NCBI RefSeq assembly: GCF_000803215.1 | Contig: NZ_JSXC01000011.1 | Coordinates: 124,001-188,000, forward strand | DNA: 64,000 bases | Direction: 5' to 3' | From: Pectobacterium fontis | GTDB taxonomy: Bacteria > Pseudomonadota > Gammaproteobacteria > Enterobacterales > Enterobacteriaceae | Program-made: the position numbers and the translations under genes | In this document: positions 1 to 9,589 of the stretch, piece after piece | Layout: the number at the start of each line of letters is the position of its first letter | Numbering within the stretch: the first letter of the stretch is position 1 | Notes under the pieces: generated by a model | What the model saw: the letters and a program-made list of their open reading frames with translations, nothing else | Told to the model about the DNA's origin: nothing | The model's database searches: none

Positions 1-1890
1 TTCATCTGTGCAGACGATGCCCACGGCACGCCAATCATGCTAAAAGCACAACAGATGGGGATTGCGCCAGAGCAGATGATTGCAGCGATGAGTCAGGAGC
101 ATCAGCAGGACTTTGCCGGTTTTAATATCAGCTATGACAACTACCACTCTACGCACAGCGACGAGAACCGCGAGCTGTCAGGTCTGATCTATCGCCGCCT
201 GAAAGAGAACGGTTTTATTAAAAACCGCACGATTTCTCAGTTGTACGATCCAGAGAAAGGCATGTTCCTGCCGGATCGTTTCGTCAAAGGCACCTGCCCG
301 AAATGTAAGGCGGCCGATCAATACGGTGATAACTGCGAAGTCTGCGGCGCGACCTACAGCCCAACGGAGCTGATCGAGCCGAAATCAGCGGTTTCTGGTG
401 CGACGCCAGAGATGCGTGAATCGGAACACTTCTTCTTCGATCTGCCTGCTTTCAGCGAGATGCTGCAAGCCTGGACACGTTCTGGTGCATTGCAGGAGCA
501 AGTCGCTAACAAGATGCAGGAGTGGTTCGATTCTGGTCTACAACAGTGGGATATTACCCGCGACGCACCGTATTTCGGCTTTGAAATCCCCGATGCGCCG
601 GGCAAATATTTTTACGTCTGGCTGGATGCGCCCATCGGTTACATGGGGTCGTTCAAGAACCTGTGCGACAAACGTGGCGATCTGAATTTTGATGATTTCT
701 GGAAGAAGGACTCAAACGCGGATTTGTATCACTTCATTGGTAAAGACATCGTTTATTTCCACAGCCTGTTCTGGCCAGCCATGTTGGAAGGCAGCGGTTT
801 CCGTAAGCCGACAAACTTGTTCGTACACGGGTACGTCACGGTTAACGGCGCTAAGATGTCTAAATCTCGCGGCACTTTTATTAAAGCGGGCACATACCTG
901 CAACATCTGGATGCTGATTGCCTGCGTTATTACTACGCGGCAAAATTGTCTTCTCGTATTGATGACATTGACCTCAATCTGGAAGATTTCGTCCAGCGCG
1001 TCAATGCTGACATCGTGAACAAAGTCGTGAACCTCGCGTCGCGCAATGCGGGTTTCATCAACAAACGCTTTGACGGCAAACTGGCCGACAAGCTGGCCGA
1101 TGCCGAACTGTATCAAACCTTCACCGCCGCTGCCGCCAGTATTGCGGAAGCCTATAGCAGCCGTGAATCCGGGCGTGCCATTCGTGAGATCATGGCACTG
1201 GCGGATATCGCCAACCGCTATGTCGATGAACAAGCACCGTGGGTGGTCGCGAAAGCAGAAGGTCGGGATGCCGAATTACAGGCGATTTGCTCGATGGGTA
1301 TCAACCTGTTCCGCGTGTTGATGACATACCTGAAGCCGGTACTGCCTGCGCTGGCGCAGCGTACAGAAGCGTTTTTGAACACGGAACTGAGCTGGGATGC
1401 GATCGTCACTCCGCTGCTTAACCATCAGGTTAATCCATTCAAAGCGCTGTTCAACCGTATCGATTTGGATAAAGTCAACGCAATGGTTGATGCCTCTAAA
1501 GAAGACATGGCGACAGCACAAAAAGTTGTATCCGGCCCGTTGGCAGACACCCCCGTGCAGGACACCATTAGCTTTGATGATTTTGCCAAAGTCGATATGC
1601 GTATTGCGCTGATTAAGCAGGCTGAACGGGTTGACGGTTCTGACAAGCTACTACGTCTGACGTTGGATCTGGGCGGTGAAACTCGTCAGGTCTTCTCCGG
1701 CATTCGTGAAGCCTACCCCGATCCAGCCAAGCTGGAAGGCCGTTTAACCGTGATGGTTGCCAATCTGGCACCACGTAAAATGCGCTTCGGCATATCGGAA
1801 GGGATGGTGATGGCAGCAGGCCCCGGCGGGAAGGATATTTTCCTGCTAAGCCCAGACAGCGGCGCTCAGCCTGGTATGCAGGTCAAATAA
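1..1890 (+). CDS. metG: Methionyl-tRNA synthetase, 3' part (5' end outside window)
   Basis: Charges tRNA-Met with methionine in the cytoplasm. The reading frame is open from base 1 ([13 protein letters not shown]...), so the gene starts upstream and the N-terminal HIGH motif is not in view. Visible are a zinc-binding knuckle with two CxxC pairs (bases about 295-345), the KMSKS loop (bases 853-867), the anticodon-binding helical domain, and a C-terminal EMAP/Trbp111-like tRNA-binding domain from about base 1570 (VDMRIALI...). This last domain marks the long, dimeric enterobacterial form. A strong terminator follows at 2012-2037. Identity is certain; only the 5' truncation limits it. Confidence 0.97.
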   Translation, partial: FICADDAHGTPIMLKAQQMGIAPEQMIAAMSQEHQQDFAGFNISYDNYHSTHSDENRELSGLIYRRLKENGFIKNRTISQLYDPEKGMFLPDRFVKGTCPKCKAADQYGDNCEVCGATYSPTELIEPKSAVSGATPEMRESEHFFFDLPAFSEMLQAWTRSGALQEQVANKMQEWFDSGLQQWDITRDAPYFGFEIPDAPGKYFYVWLDAPIGYMGSFKNLCDKRGDLNFDDFWKKDSNADLYHFIGKDIVYFHSLFWPAMLEGSGFRKPTNLFVHGYVTVNGAKMSKSRGTFIKAGTYLQHLDADCLRYYYAAKLSSRIDDIDLNLEDFVQRVNADIVNKVVNLASRNAGFINKRFDGKLADKLADAELYQTFTAAAASIAEAYSSRESGRAIREIMALADIANRYVDEQAPWVVAKAEGRDAELQAICSMGINLFRVLMTYLKPVLPALAQRTEAFLNTELSWDAIVTPLLNHQVNPFKALFNRIDLDKVNAMVDASKEDMATAQKVVSGPLADTPVQDTISFDDFAKVDMRIALIKQAERVDGSDKLLRLTLDLGGETRQVFSGIREAYPDPAKLEGRLTVMVANLAPRKMRFGISEGMVMAAGPGGKDIFLLSPDSGAQPGMQVK

Positions 1891-1932
1891 CCCACACATC
1901 AAGCCTAATGCTATTCACGTAGTGTGAATGTA

Positions 1933-1985
1933 GGGGGAAACACGGTGATGAGATTCCTCGCACCGTGTTTCCCCGGTATCTCGAT
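1933..1985. repeat. Dispersed imperfect palindrome, copy 1
   Basis: GGGGAAACACGGTG (1934-1947) is the exact reverse complement of CACCGTGTTTCCCC (1961-1974), and GGTATCTCGAT follows. A related sequence occurs in reverse orientation at 30668-30732 and a more diverged one at 11287-11340, so this looks like a small repeat family and not only a metG hairpin. It lies between the metG stop and the metG terminator. Confidence 0.6.
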
Positions 1986-2011
1986 CTTTAAACGATCGGC
2001 ACTACACATCA

Positions 2012-2037
2012 AGCCGGATTTTTATCCGGTTTTTTTT
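2012..2037 (+). terminator. Rho-independent terminator of metG
   Basis: Stem CCGGAT (2014-2019), loop TTTT, ATCCGG (2024-2029), then eight T residues. The rest of the 392-base gap up to fdoG (2038-2282) is AT-rich and presumably holds the fdo promoter; no clear operator was recognised. Confidence 0.85.
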
Positions 2038-2282
2038 GCAACTTTTGCAACAATTCCCTCACAACTATCCGTTTATCCTCTTCGACGGATGTGTCACTTC
2101 GCATGGCTCATAACCATAACAAAATCGTTATATATTATAATACATAACGAATAAAGAATATACCTCTTTGTAGGTGTAATGGAGGGTTAAATACTTAAAT
2201 CTTGATTTTGCGCAAAGCCCACAATTTATGTGTTGTTAAATTGTTCGCAACAAAAATGACACATAATTACACAGGGAAACTA

Positions 2283-5200
2283 ATGCAACTCAATAGAAGA
2301 GGTTTCTTTAAAGTTTGCGCGGGGGGGATGGCTGGAACCACTCTCGCGGTATTGGGCTTTACTCCCACGGAAGCAATGGCATCAGTACGTCAATATAAGC
2401 TGTTACGGGCAAAAGAGACACGTAACAACTGCACATACTGTTCGGTCGGTTGTGGTGTGCTCATGTATAGCCTGGGCGATGGTGCCAAGAATGCAAAACC
2501 TTCGGTTTTTCATATCGAAGGCGATGCGGATCACCCCGTCAGCCGCGGCTCCCTTTGCCCAAAAGGTGCGGGTCTGGTCGACTATATCCACAGCGAAAAC
2601 CGCCTACTCTACCCTGAATACCGCGCACCGGGTTCAGATAAATGGCAACGAATCAGTTGGGACGACGCGATTGAACGTATCGCACGCCTGATGAAAGCGG
2701 ATCGTGACGCCAACTTTCAGCGTACCAACGCCAAAGGCGAAACCGTCAACCGCTGGCTGACGACTGGCATGCTGTGCTCTTCTGCCGCCAGCAACGAAAC
2801 CGGTCTCCTCGACCAGAAATTTGCCCGTTCACTCGGTATGGTCGCCATCGACTGTCAGGCACGTTTGTGTCATGGGCCAACTGTCGCTGCGCTGGCACCA
2901 ACATTCGGCCGTGGTGCGATGACCAACAACTGGGTGGATATCAAAAACGCCAACGTCATTATCGTGATGGGCGGTAACCCGGCGGAAGCACACCCGGTCG
3001 GCTTCAAATGGGCCGTGGAAGCAAAAACACAAAACAATGCAAAACTGATTGTTGTCGATCCGCGTTTTAACCGCTCCGCTGCCGTTGCCGATCTCTATGC
3101 GCCGATTCGCGCAGGATCCGATGCCGCTTTCCTGCTCGGTATCGTTAACTATCTTATTACACACGATAAAATTCATCATGAGTATGTGGTGTCCTACACC
3201 AGTGCCAGCCTGATCGTGCGAGAAGATTTCAGCTTTGACGAAGGCCTATTCAGCGGCTATGACGAACAAAAACGTCAATATGATAAATCCAGTTGGCAAT
3301 ATGAGCTTGATGAATCCGGCTTCGCCAAACGCGACACCACTCTATCCCACCCACGCTGTGTCTGGAATCTGCTGAAAAAACACGTCTCTCGCTATACGCC
3401 AGACATGGTGACATCCCTGTGCGGTACGTCTCCCAAAGATTATGAAGAGATTTGCCGTACACTGGCCGAAACCAGCGTACCGAATAAAACCGCAACCTTC
3501 ATGTACGCGCTGGGTTGGACGCACCACACTAACGGTGCACAGATCATCCGCTCAGCCGCTATGATACAACTGTTGCTTGGCAACATCGGTATGGCTGGTG
3601 GCGGTATCAACGCGCTGCGCGGCCACTCGAATATTCAGGGCTATACCGATCTGGGTCTGCTGTCGTTAAATCTGCCGGGATACATGCCATTGCCGTCAGA
3701 GAAACAGCCCGATCTGAAAACCTATCTGGGGCAAATCACACCGACGGCACTGCTGCCCGATCAGGTTAACTATTGGAAAAACACGCCGAAATTCTTTATC
3801 AGCATGATGAAGAGCTTCTACGGTGATCATGCTCAAGCGTCGAATAACTGGGGTTATGACTGGTTGCCGAAATGGGATCGCAGCTACGACGTCATGGTGC
3901 AAACCGAGTTGATGATAGAAGGCAAAATGAACGGCTACATCGTTCAGGGCTTTAACCCCGTTGCGGCGTTCTCCAACAAGAATAAAGCGACCGAAGCCCT
4001 CTCCAAACTCAAGTACATGGTCATCATCGATCCGCTGGTTACAGAGACGTCCACGTTCTGGCAAAACCACGGCGAATTCAACGACGTGGATACGAAGTCC
4101 ATTCAGACTGAAGTCTTCCGTCTGCCTTCTTCCTGTTTTGCTGAAGAGAATGGGTCGATCGCCAACTCGGGCCGCTGGTTGCAATGGCACTGGGCAGCGG
4201 CTGAGCCACCAGGAGAAGCCCATCACGATGGTAAAATCCTCGGAACGCTACTGATGCGCCTACGCGAACTGTATAACGAAGAAGGCGGTGTTTATCCTGA
4301 TCCGTTGATGAACATCAACTGGAATTATAAAAATCCGCGAGATCCACACCCAGAGGAAATCGCCCGCGAAGCCAATGGTATGGCGCTGGTCGATATTTAC
4401 GACGACAGCGGCAAGCTGATCCTGAAAAAAGGCCAACAGCTCGCTGATTTCTCACAACTGCGTGATGATGGCACCACGTCCAGCTTCTGCTGGATCTATG
4501 CGGGTAGCTGGACAGAAGCTGGTAACCAGATGGATAGACGCGACAACGCGGATGCGGGTCTGGGCTGCACACCAAACTGGTCATGGTGCTGGCCGCAAAA
4601 CCGCCGCATTCTCTACAATCGCGCCTCCGCCGACCTGCAAGGTAAACCGTGGGACAGCAAGCGTAAATTGCTGGAATGGAATGGTCAGAAATGGCAAGGC
4701 ATTGATGTACCTGATTTCGCCGCCACCGTGCCGCCAGGCAAGGACACCGGGCCGTTCATTATGCTGCCGGAAGGTCTGGCACGTCTGTTCTCCGTCGATA
4801 AATTGGTCGACGGGCCGTTCCCTGAGCACTACGAACCGATCGAATCACCTATCGGCACGAATCCGCTGCACCCGTCAGTGGTTTCCAGCCCGGCAGCGCG
4901 CCTGTTTGATCGTGATGCCAAAACCATGGGCACGGCGAAGGACTTCCCTTACGTGGCGACAACGTATTCGATTACCGAATTGTTCCGTCACTGGACAAAA
5001 CACGCACGTCTGAACGCGATTGTACAGCCCGAGCAGTTTATTGAGATCGGTGAAAATCTGGCGAAGAGCAAAGGCATTAAAGCGGGCGATGAAGTCAAAG
5101 TCTCCTGCCAGCGTGGCTACATCAAAGCCAAAGCGGTGGTCACCAAGCGTATCAAAACGCTGGAAATTGCCGGACGCAGCGTGGAAACCGTGGGTATCCC

Positions 5201-5330
5201 CTGCCACTGGGGCTTTGAGGGAACCACACGTAAAGGGTTCCTGGCTAATACACTCACCCCGAGCGTCGGCGACGCTAATTCACAAACGCCTGAGTACAAA
5301 GCGTTTCTGGTTAATGTAGAGAAGGTGTAA
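2283..5330 (+). CDS. fdoG: Formate dehydrogenase (FdoG/FdnG type) catalytic alpha subunit, Cys form
   Basis: Periplasmic membrane-bound formate dehydrogenase subunit that oxidises formate to CO2 at a molybdenum bis-MGD centre and passes electrons to the beta subunit. The start at 2283 has AGGGA five bases upstream and gives 1015 aa, the E. coli FdnG length; an upstream in-frame ATG at 2202 has no support. A twin-arginine signal (NRRGFFK) opens the protein. The 4Fe-4S cysteines are in CTYCSVGC and GSLCPKG. Residue 196 in ARLCHGP is Cys (codon TGT, 2868-2870), the position that is selenocysteine in the E. coli enzymes, so no UGA recoding is needed. First gene of fdoGHI; fdhE does not follow. 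Confidence 0.96.
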   Translation: MQLNRRGFFKVCAGGMAGTTLAVLGFTPTEAMASVRQYKLLRAKETRNNCTYCSVGCGVLMYSLGDGAKNAKPSVFHIEGDADHPVSRGSLCPKGAGLVDYIHSENRLLYPEYRAPGSDKWQRISWDDAIERIARLMKADRDANFQRTNAKGETVNRWLTTGMLCSSAASNETGLLDQKFARSLGMVAIDCQARLCHGPTVAALAPTFGRGAMTNNWVDIKNANVIIVMGGNPAEAHPVGFKWAVEAKTQNNAKLIVVDPRFNRSAAVADLYAPIRAGSDAAFLLGIVNYLITHDKIHHEYVVSYTSASLIVREDFSFDEGLFSGYDEQKRQYDKSSWQYELDESGFAKRDTTLSHPRCVWNLLKKHVSRYTPDMVTSLCGTSPKDYEEICRTLAETSVPNKTATFMYALGWTHHTNGAQIIRSAAMIQLLLGNIGMAGGGINALRGHSNIQGYTDLGLLSLNLPGYMPLPSEKQPDLKTYLGQITPTALLPDQVNYWKNTPKFFISMMKSFYGDHAQASNNWGYDWLPKWDRSYDVMVQTELMIEGKMNGYIVQGFNPVAAFSNKNKATEALSKLKYMVIIDPLVTETSTFWQNHGEFNDVDTKSIQTEVFRLPSSCFAEENGSIANSGRWLQWHWAAAEPPGEAHHDGKILGTLLMRLRELYNEEGGVYPDPLMNINWNYKNPRDPHPEEIAREANGMALVDIYDDSGKLILKKGQQLADFSQLRDDGTTSSFCWIYAGSWTEAGNQMDRRDNADAGLGCTPNWSWCWPQNRRILYNRASADLQGKPWDSKRKLLEWNGQKWQGIDVPDFAATVPPGKDTGPFIMLPEGLARLFSVDKLVDGPFPEHYEPIESPIGTNPLHPSVVSSPAARLFDRDAKTMGTAKDFPYVATTYSITELFRHWTKHARLNAIVQPEQFIEIGENLAKSKGIKAGDEVKVSCQRGYIKAKAVVTKRIKTLEIAGRSVETVGIPCHWGFEGTTRKGFLANTLTPSVGDANSQTPEYKAFLVNVEKV

Positions 5331-5342
5331 GGGTAGCCAACT

Positions 5343-6251
5343 ATGTCAATGCAATCACAAGATATTATTAAACGTTCGGCCACCAACGGCTTTACACCGC
5401 CTCCGCATGTGCGTAATGACAAAAGCGAAGTGGCAAAACTGATCGATGTCACTACCTGTATCGGCTGCAAAGGTTGTCAGGTGGCCTGTTCAGAGTGGAA
5501 CGACATCCGCGATGAAGTCGGTCATAACCTCGGGGTTTATGATAACCCGGCAGATCTGAGCGCCAAATCCTGGACGCTGATGCGTTTTTCTGAAGTGGAA
5601 GAGAACGATCGTCTGGAATGGTTGATCCGTAAAGATGGCTGTATGCACTGTAGCGATCCGGGCTGTCTAAAAGCCTGCCCTTCTGCGGGTGCCGTCATTC
5701 AGTATGCCAACGGGATCGTTGATTTTCAGTCCGAACACTGTATCGGCTGCGGCTATTGCATCGCCGGTTGCCCATTCAATATTCCACGCCTGAATAAAGA
5801 AGATAACCGCGTCTATAAATGTACGCTGTGCGTCGATAGGGTTAGCGTTGGGCAAGAACCGGCCTGTGTGAAAACGTGTCCGACTGGCGCCATTCGTTTC
5901 GGTACAAAAGAAGAGATGAAACATCTGGCGGAAGAACGCATCGCCGATCTGAAAAGCCGTGGTTACCAGCATGCAGGCCTGTACGATCCAGAGGGTGTGG
6001 GCGGCACCCATGTGATGTATGTTCTGCACCACGCAGACAGGCCATCGCTCTATCACAACCTGCCGGATAACCCGCAAATTTCCACACCAGTTAATCTGTG
6101 GAAAGGCATTCTGAAACCGCTGTCTGCGTTAGGGTTTGTCGCCACGTTCGCCGGGTTAATGTTCCACTACGTCGGTGTGGGTCCAAACACCGAGGAAATG
6201 GATCATGATCACGAGGGAGAAGACAAAGAAGGGGGAGACAAACATGAGTAA
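5343..6251 (+). CDS. fdoH: Formate dehydrogenase iron-sulfur beta subunit
   Basis: Transfers electrons from the catalytic subunit to the membrane cytochrome. The 302-aa protein carries four 4Fe-4S cysteine sets: Cys38/41/44/48, Cys99/102/107/111, Cys132/135/138/142 and Cys159/162/174/178. One C-terminal membrane helix (about residues 255-278) anchors it with the bulk in the periplasm. It starts 12 bases after the fdoG stop and overlaps the next gene by 8 bases, so the three genes form one operon. The length is closer to FdoH (300 aa) than FdnH (294 aa). Confidence 0.96.
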   Translation: MSMQSQDIIKRSATNGFTPPPHVRNDKSEVAKLIDVTTCIGCKGCQVACSEWNDIRDEVGHNLGVYDNPADLSAKSWTLMRFSEVEENDRLEWLIRKDGCMHCSDPGCLKACPSAGAVIQYANGIVDFQSEHCIGCGYCIAGCPFNIPRLNKEDNRVYKCTLCVDRVSVGQEPACVKTCPTGAIRFGTKEEMKHLAEERIADLKSRGYQHAGLYDPEGVGGTHVMYVLHHADRPSLYHNLPDNPQISTPVNLWKGILKPLSALGFVATFAGLMFHYVGVGPNTEEMDHDHEGEDKEGGDKHE

Positions 6252-6879
6252 ACCAAAAATGATTTTGCGCACCAAGTTTATCGATCGCATCTGTCACTGG
6301 ATTGTGGTGATTAGCTTTTTCCTGGTTGCGCTCTCAGGTATTGCCCTGTTCTTCCCGACCCTGCAATGGCTGACGCAGACGTTTGGTACGCCGCAAATGG
6401 GGCGTATTCTGCACCCATTTTTTGGCGTGTTGATCGTCATTTGCCTGGTCCCGATGTTCTTCCGCTTTGTTAGCCATAACATCCCGAAGAAACGCGATCT
6501 GCCGTGGTTCCTCAATATTATTGAGGTATTAAAGGGTAATGAGCACGAAGTCGCTGAAGTGGGTAAATACAACCCCGGTCAGAAGATGATGTTCTGGAGC
6601 ATCATGGGGCTGACGCTGGTGCTGCTGATCACCGGCATCATCATGTGGCGCCCTTATTTTGCCCATCTGTTTCCGATTGATATCGTGCGTTACGCCATTC
6701 TGCTTCATGCGGTGGCGGCTATCGTCCTTATCCATGCCATCCTGATCCATATGTACATGGCGTTCTGGGTCAAAGGGTCTATCAAGGGCATGATTGAAGG
6801 CAAAGTATCCAAACGCTGGGCGCGTAAACACCACCCGCGCTGGGCGCGTGAAATGGAAGAGAAAGAAGCAAAGAAATAA
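6244..6879 (+). CDS. fdoI: Formate dehydrogenase cytochrome b556 gamma subunit
   Basis: Inner-membrane di-haem cytochrome b that receives electrons from the beta subunit and reduces quinone. It is 211 aa, the exact length of E. coli FdoI, with four hydrophobic segments (about residues 18-38, 54-74, 113-133 and 150-172) and membrane-embedded histidines, for example in DRICHW and [17 protein letters not shown]. The start at 6244 follows GGGGGAGACAAAC and overlaps fdoH by 8 bases; an earlier in-frame start would add an unconserved tail. The C-terminus is basic and cytoplasmic. Confidence 0.95.
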   Translation: MSKPKMILRTKFIDRICHWIVVISFFLVALSGIALFFPTLQWLTQTFGTPQMGRILHPFFGVLIVICLVPMFFRFVSHNIPKKRDLPWFLNIIEVLKGNEHEVAEVGKYNPGQKMMFWSIMGLTLVLLITGIIMWRPYFAHLFPIDIVRYAILLHAVAAIVLIHAILIHMYMAFWVKGSIKGMIEGKVSKRWARKHHPRWAREMEEKEAKK

Positions 6880-6905
6880 CCCACTCGCTTTTCATCTCCC
6901 TTCTC

Positions 6906-6928
6906 AAATGCCCGCACTGCGGGCATTT
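6906..6928 (+). terminator. Hairpin after fdoI
   Basis: Perfect 10-bp stem AAATGCCCGC / GCGGGCATTT with a 3-base loop. Only a short T-run follows, so it is a moderately good intrinsic terminator for fdoGHI. Confidence 0.7.
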
Positions 6929-7155
6929 ATCACGTCATCCGCAGTCAGTGCTAATCGTTATAACTTAAACCCAAAAGTCATAACTTCCCCTCTTTCCCGC
7001 CAGTCACCCAGCGGATATGATGCAGTATCATTTTTAAATAGACATCCAGACATAAAGACAGCTATAAAGTAGTGACGCAGAAAACATAACAATACTGCCA
7101 TCGACACAACGTTCGTCAACACAAGATCAATTTATAAAACGCCATGGAGCTGATA

Positions 7156-8232
7156 ATGAAGAAATTTACACCTGCCCTGCTTGCCCTGAGTTTACTAACA
7201 GCGTTACCGGCACTGGCTGCTCAGGACGCCACCCTTGCGCCTATTCCGGCTGCAATCGCCAATCATAATGGCCCGGTGCGCATCGCCGTTATCCGCAATC
7301 TCGGCTCTGACGACAACACCACGCAGTTTGTTTCTGGTGTGCTTGAAGAAGGCAAAAAGTTGGGCTTCAAGGTCAGCACCTTCCTGAGCAACGGCGATGA
7401 TGCGCGTTTTCAGGATTTCGTGAATCAGGCGATTAGCCAGAAATATGATGGCATCATCCTGTCACAGGGGCGCGATCCCTACTCTACCGATCTGATTAAA
7501 CGCATTGTCGACAGCGGCATTGCGGTTTCCGTATTTGATACCGCCGTCAATGGCGAGATCCCTGGCGTGACCGTCACACAACAGGATGACGCTTCACTGA
7601 CCAACGAATCACTCGGCCAACTGGTGAAAGATTTCAACGGTAAAGCCAACATCATCAAGCTGTGGGTGGCAGGCTTCCCGCCAATGGAACGCCGTCAGCT
7701 CGCCTATCAGCAGATCCTGAAAGCTAACCCCGGCATCAAAGAGCTGGAATCGATTGGTGCCGTCTCTTCTGACGTACAGGGTGATACAGCCAACAAAGTC
7801 GGTGCGGTGCTGGCGAAGTACCCGAAAGGCAAAATTGATGCCATCTGGGGATCGTGGGATGCCTTCAGCCAAGGGGCTTATAAGGCATTGAAAGAAAATG
7901 GTCGGACTGAAATCAAACTGTACAGCATCGACATCTCTAATCAGGATCTGCAACTGATGCGCGAAGCGAGCAGCCCGTGGAAAGTCAGCGTGGCGGTCGA
8001 TCCGAAGCTAATCGGTAAAGTAAACCTACGTCTGGTTGCCAACAAGATTGCCGGTGAGCCGACGCCTGCCACTTATGAATTCCGCGCCGCTGCCATTCCA
8101 CAGGCGCTGTTAGCCAGCCAGCCGGGTGCGGTCAACGTCGCCGGATTAGCAAAAATCATCCCAGGCTGGGGCCACACGGAGGATTTTATCGCACCGTGGT
8201 TTGCTACACTGGAAGCCAAACAAGCGAAATAA
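7156..8232 (+). CDS. Periplasmic sugar-binding protein (Peripla_BP_4 type), orphan
   Basis: Probably binds a sugar or related small molecule in the periplasm. The start at 7156 has GGAG six bases upstream and gives 358 aa with a signal peptide (MKKF...LTALPALA). The mature part resembles ribose/xylose-type binding proteins (RIAVIRNLGSDDNTTQFVSG, GIILSQGRDP, DAIWGSWDAFSQGAYKAL). No permease or ATPase gene is beside it; instead an LVIVD-repeat gene starts 14 bases downstream, so the two are probably co-transcribed. The ligand cannot be read from the sequence. It may share a transporter encoded elsewhere or act as a sensor. Confidence 0.8.
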   Translation: MKKFTPALLALSLLTALPALAAQDATLAPIPAAIANHNGPVRIAVIRNLGSDDNTTQFVSGVLEEGKKLGFKVSTFLSNGDDARFQDFVNQAISQKYDGIILSQGRDPYSTDLIKRIVDSGIAVSVFDTAVNGEIPGVTVTQQDDASLTNESLGQLVKDFNGKANIIKLWVAGFPPMERRQLAYQQILKANPGIKELESIGAVSSDVQGDTANKVGAVLAKYPKGKIDAIWGSWDAFSQGAYKALKENGRTEIKLYSIDISNQDLQLMREASSPWKVSVAVDPKLIGKVNLRLVANKIAGEPTPATYEFRAAAIPQALLASQPGAVNVAGLAKIIPGWGHTEDFIAPWFATLEAKQAK

Positions 8233-8246
8233 TACGGAGATAACTC

Positions 8247-9497
8247 ATGGCATCGACTCCTCTGCCCACTCCTGATTACAGCCGCAATATGCGGCTGATT
8301 GGACACAGCGATCAGGGTGGCAGACCCGACGGCGTGCAGGTGATGGTGCATCGTGGCTACGCTTACATCGGGCACATGGTTTCACAAGGTGTGTCGATTG
8401 TGGATGTGCGCGATGCCAAAAATCCCAGGCCAGCCGGGTTTATTGCTGCCCCACCTGGCACCTGGAACATCCATCTGCAAACCCATGACGATCTGCTGCT
8501 CGTCGTCAACGCCCGCGATTTGTTTGCCGATGCCAGCTTTGCCGAGGAAAAAGTTTATTACACTCGCTCCGTAGCCGATACGGTCAGTACCAAACAGCAA
8601 GGCAAGGGCTGGAGCGCCGGATTACGGATTTTCGATATCTCAACGCCGGATAAACCACGCGAAATCAGCTTTCTGCCGCTGGATGGTATCGGTATTCACC
8701 GCATCTGGTACGTAGGCGGGCGCTGGGCCTATGTCTCCGCGCTACTCGATGGCTACAGCGACTACATCTTTCTGACTATCGATCTAGCCGATCCGCAGCA
8801 TCCAGCGGTGGCGGGCCGCTACTGGTTACCCGGCATGCATACCGCGGGTGGGGAAACCGCAAGCTGGCTTGAGGGCAAACGTTACGCCCTGCACCATGCC
8901 ATCGTCAGCGGCGACACCGCCTATGGAAGTTGGCGCGATGGCGGCTTGACACTGCTGGACGTGAGCGATCGTACCCGTCCCCAACTCATCAGCCATCGCA
9001 ACTGGAGCCCACCGTTTGGCGGTGGCACCCATACGGCGCTACCGTTGCCGGATCGCGATTTGCTGATCGTGTTGGATGAAGCGGTATTGGATAATCAGGA
9101 AGACGGTGAGAAATTGATTTGGGTGTTCGATATTCGTGAACCGAGTAACCCAGTGAGTATCGCCACGTTTCCACAGCCGAAAGAAGCGGATTATGTGCAG
9201 AAAGGCGCGCACTTCGGCCCCCATAACCTGCATGAAAACCGACCCGGCAGCTTCATCAGTTCATCGCTAATTTTCGCCACCTATCAAAATGCAGGCGTAC
9301 GGGCCTACGACATCAGTAATCCGTATCAACCGAAAGAAACGGGCGCGCTGGTTCCTGCGGCACCCGCCAGAATGATCGATAAACGCCCTGGCAGACCGCA
9401 AATTATTCAGTCTTGCGATGTGTTTGTTGATGCCAACGGCATCATCTACAGCACCGATTACAACGCGGGTTTGTCGATTATTGAATACCGAGGCTAA
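8247..9497 (+). CDS. LVIVD-repeat beta-propeller protein
   Basis: Function unknown. The 416-aa protein has repeated blades of the type VSIVDVRDAKNPRPAGFI, LRIFDISTPDKPREISFL, LTLLDVSDRTRPQLISH, IWVFDIREPSNPVSIATF and VRAYDISNPYQPKETGAL, the LVIVD signature of a propeller fold. It contains several exposed histidines (for example THTALPLPDRD and GAHFGPHNLHENRPGS). No N-terminal signal peptide is apparent, although the upstream partner is clearly exported. RBS ACGGAGATAACTC precedes the ATG. Co-transcription with the binding protein suggests a linked role, which is inference. Confidence 0.75.
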   Translation: MASTPLPTPDYSRNMRLIGHSDQGGRPDGVQVMVHRGYAYIGHMVSQGVSIVDVRDAKNPRPAGFIAAPPGTWNIHLQTHDDLLLVVNARDLFADASFAEEKVYYTRSVADTVSTKQQGKGWSAGLRIFDISTPDKPREISFLPLDGIGIHRIWYVGGRWAYVSALLDGYSDYIFLTIDLADPQHPAVAGRYWLPGMHTAGGETASWLEGKRYALHHAIVSGDTAYGSWRDGGLTLLDVSDRTRPQLISHRNWSPPFGGGTHTALPLPDRDLLIVLDEAVLDNQEDGEKLIWVFDIREPSNPVSIATFPQPKEADYVQKGAHFGPHNLHENRPGSFISSSLIFATYQNAGVRAYDISNPYQPKETGALVPAAPARMIDKRPGRPQIIQSCDVFVDANGIIYSTDYNAGLSIIEYRG

Positions 9498-9548
9498 TGG
9501 CCTTCTCTTCTACCCTACCTGCATTCAACGTCTCACAACATTCAATGC

Positions 9549-9576
9549 AAAAAAGCCCTGCGAATCAATGCAGGGC
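9549..9576 (-). terminator. Terminator of pgl
   Basis: Stem GCCCTGC (9555-9561) / GCAGGGC (9570-9576) with an 8-base loop. Read on the minus strand it is followed by six T residues (9554-9549), so it terminates pgl. The same stem may also slow transcription leaving the LVIVD gene. Confidence 0.85.
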
Positions 9577-9589
9577 AGTATTCGTTAGC

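Noticed and set aside
1924-2154. 76-codon open frame after metG
   Set aside because: It covers the palindrome and the metG terminator; codon use and composition do not look coding.
2202-2282. Upstream in-frame start for the formate dehydrogenase alpha subunit
   Set aside because: It would put 27 residues before the twin-arginine signal and lacks an RBS; the start at 2283 gives the family length.
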